A stretch of DNA of 15,637 nt from Pseudomonadota bacterium (GTDB taxonomy: Bacteria > Pseudomonadota > Alphaproteobacteria > Rhizobiales > Hyphomicrobiaceae): the NCBI GenBank assembly GCA_023412745.1, contig JAEZBZ010000158.1:1-15637 (forward strand), in the 5' to 3' direction. Below are positions 14,027 through 15,637 of the stretch, one piece after another (positions within the stretch are counted from its first letter, which is position 1; each line of letters begins with the position of its first letter). The position numbers and the translations under genes are program-made. The notes below the pieces were generated by a model. It saw nothing but the letters and a program-made list of their open reading frames with translations, did not search any database and was not told the DNA's origin.

Positions 14027-15633
14027 GTCTCACCTTCATCGTTATTTCGAGCCGCGCCGAGCGTTGCGGCGAGCACGCCCGACATGGCTGATTTGAGATC
14101 GAGCCCTGAGCGCAGGATAGAGCTATGCCGCTGCCATTTGGGATCGGCACCCGGGTAATCGCGCCGGTAGTGCGCACCACGGCTTTCCTTGCGACGGCGG
14201 GCGCATTCGGCAACGAGGCGTGCCGCCAGAACCCAGTTTTCGATGACCACGTCGCCGTCGGCCGCTTCGCCGATGGCGGACAGTGTTTTCAGCGCCTGCT
14301 CGAGACCTTCGGCATCTCGTTCGACGCCGGCGTGGCGGGTCATCGCCGTACGGATGATCTGGATGGCGGCGTCGCGGGCGCCGAAGTCGGGCAGGTGGCT
14401 GGCTTTCAAGCGTTGCAGGGAAACTTGTGTCGTAGTGCCGCGATCGAGCTTGGCGATGTCATTGGCGGCGTGGGCCCCGAACACCACGGCTTCGAGCAAC
14501 GAGTTGGAGGCGAGCCGGTTGGCGCCGTGCAGTCCAGTCGCTGCGACTTCGCCAACCGCCCACAGGCCCCGAACTGACGTGCGCGCCTGCGCGTCCGTGC
14601 GCACACCGCCAATGTGATAATGCTCGGCCGGCGCGACGGGGATGAGATCCGTCGCCGGATCGATGCCGGCCTTCTTGCAGGCCGCGTAGACGGTTGGGAA
14701 AGCGGTCGGGAAGCGCGCGCCGATGCTGCTGCGGCAGTCGAGGAATGCACCGCGGCCTTCGGCAAACTCGCGGAATACAGCGCGCGCCACGACATCACGC
14801 GGCGCAAGCTCGGCGTCCGGATGAATGCCGATCATGAAGCGTTTGCCGTCACTATTGACGAGCACGGCGCCTTCGCCGCGCAGGGCTTCGGTGGCCAGCG
14901 GGGCAGGGGCGAGACCGACATCGATGGCAGTCGGATGAAACTGGACGAACTCGGCGTCCATGATGGCCGCGCCGGCGTTGGCGGCCAGCGCCAGACCATC
15001 GCCGCGGGAATGCGGGGGGTTGGTGGTGATCGCGTACAACCCGCCGACGCCACCTGTCGCCAGCACCACCGCGCGCAGATTGTCGAGCGCGTAGACCGCT
15101 GCCGGATCGCCTTCACGCACCATGCGCACGCCGGACACGCGATCGTCGGTCCTGATCAGTTCAACGACCGAATAGCCGTCGATCACGGTGATCGATGGCG
15201 TTTCGCGCACCTGGCGGATCAGCGCCTGCATGATGGCCGCGCCGGCTTTATCGCCAGCAACGCGAATGACGCGCTTCATGGAGTGGGCGGCTTCGCGCGA
15301 CAGCATGAAGTGGCCGGCGAGATCTCGATCGAACGGCACGCCGTAGGCCAGCAGGTCACGCACGCGATCGGCGGCTTCCGCTACGACCATTTGCGCCACC
15401 GCTTCGTCGACGATGCCGGTGCCGGCGCGTATGGTGTCGGCGGCGTGCTGCTCGGGGGTGTCGCCTTCACCGACGGCAGCGGCAATGCCGCCCTGCGCCC
15501 AGGCGCTTGAGGACCCTTCGCCCAGCGGTGTCGGCGACACGACGGTGACCGGCAGCGGTGCCAGTTTCAGCGCCGTGAAGAGGCCGGCGAGACCCGCGCC
15601 GACGATGACGATGTCGCCGCCCGTGGTCGTCAT
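14023..15633 (-). CDS. nadB: L-aspartate oxidase
   Basis: This is a 536-residue flavoprotein that oxidises L-aspartate to iminoaspartate, the substrate that NadA condenses with dihydroxyacetone phosphate to quinolinate. It has the N-terminal FAD fold with VGAGLAG (11-17), SSSAWAQGGIA (about 41-51), SREAAHSMKR with Glu114, LATGGVGGLY (191-200), EFVQFHPTA with His233, RGEGAVLVN, RDVVARAV with Arg279, the EHYHIGG stretch (337-343) with His338/His340, and GLHGANRLASNSLLEA (367-382) with Arg373. These match the active-site and FAD residues of NadB rather than succinate dehydrogenase. ATG 15633 lies four bases from the right edge, so the ribosome site is cut off. In many alphaproteobacteria nadA precedes nadB; it would lie just past this edge. 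Confidence 0.97.
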   Translation of the reverse strand: MTTTGGDIVIVGAGLAGLFTALKLAPLPVTVVSPTPLGEGSSSAWAQGGIAAAVGEGDTPEQHAADTIRAGTGIVDEAVAQMVVAEAADRVRDLLAYGVPFDRDLAGHFMLSREAAHSMKRVIRVAGDKAGAAIMQALIRQVRETPSITVIDGYSVVELIRTDDRVSGVRMVREGDPAAVYALDNLRAVVLATGGVGGLYAITTNPPHSRGDGLALAANAGAAIMDAEFVQFHPTAIDVGLAPAPLATEALRGEGAVLVNSDGKRFMIGIHPDAELAPRDVVARAVFREFAEGRGAFLDCRSSIGARFPTAFPTVYAACKKAGIDPATDLIPVAPAEHYHIGGVRTDAQARTSVRGLWAVGEVAATGLHGANRLASNSLLEAVVFGAHAANDIAKLDRGTTTQVSLQRLKASHLPDFGARDAAIQIIRTAMTRHAGVERDAEGLEQALKTLSAIGEAADGDVVIENWVLAARLVAECARRRKESRGAHYRRDYPGADPKWQRHSSILRSGLDLKSAMSGVLAATLGAARNNDEGET

Positions 15634-15637
15634 GGAC

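Noticed and set aside
14614..15510. 298-codon plus-strand frame
   Set aside because: It is antisense to nadB, whose motifs are complete.

Overview
The window is high-GC (about 62 %) chromosomal DNA that reads as an alphaproteobacterium, most likely Hyphomicrobiales (Rhizobiales). The basis for this is the TorF/Gcw_chp-type porin, the nadB-nadC pair with an ATGA overlap, a bacterial PPDK, short secreted Pro/Tyr-rich proteins ending in a CGxFHYW-type motif, and a pteridine-reductase-like SDR next to folB. No rRNA, tRNA, CRISPR array, insertion sequence or phage gene was seen. It looks like an ordinary core or soft-core region; the less familiar parts are a few uncharacterised proteins and regulatory sequences.

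Layout. (a) 1-2071, minus: two adjacent paralogous exported glucosaminidase-like (GH73-type) proteins. The downstream one overlaps the stop of the first and runs off the left edge. (b) 2294-3454, minus: folB (dihydroneopterin aldolase) downstream of an SDR with pteridine-reductase hallmarks, probably one folate/pterin transcript. (c) 3455-3855: a 401-base gene-free divergent region with several hairpins. (d) 3856-4665, plus: a TorF-family porin closed by a clear terminator. (e) 4742-5072: a gene-free stretch that opens with three 11-base-spaced PHO-box half-sites and a -10-like hexamer, followed by a membrane-anchored protein of unknown function (5073-5828, plus). (f) 5935-6883, minus: a conserved-looking 130-residue unknown and a 151-residue single-pass membrane protein. 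(g) 7042-9233, minus: an M20 metallopeptidase followed 20 bases later by an exported RNase T2. (h) 9410-12130, plus: pyruvate phosphate dikinase, closed by a 14-bp-stem terminator. (i) 12193-13030, minus: a small secreted Pro/Tyr-rich protein and a two-helix mini membrane protein. (j) 13148-15633, minus: nadC and nadB for de novo NAD synthesis; nadA would be expected just beyond the right edge.

How the genes work together. NadB and NadC are consecutive functional parts of quinolinate-route NAD synthesis and are translationally coupled. The SDR and FolB act on related pterins. The peptidase and the RNase look like a small scavenging unit: the RNase is exported and the peptidase is cytosolic. 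The possible PHO box suggests that the unknown 5073-5828 protein answers to phosphate starvation. I found no undescribed multi-gene system that I can defend. The best leads are the PHO-box-linked unknown protein with its long leader, and the tandem glucosaminidase paralogs with their shared C-terminal module.
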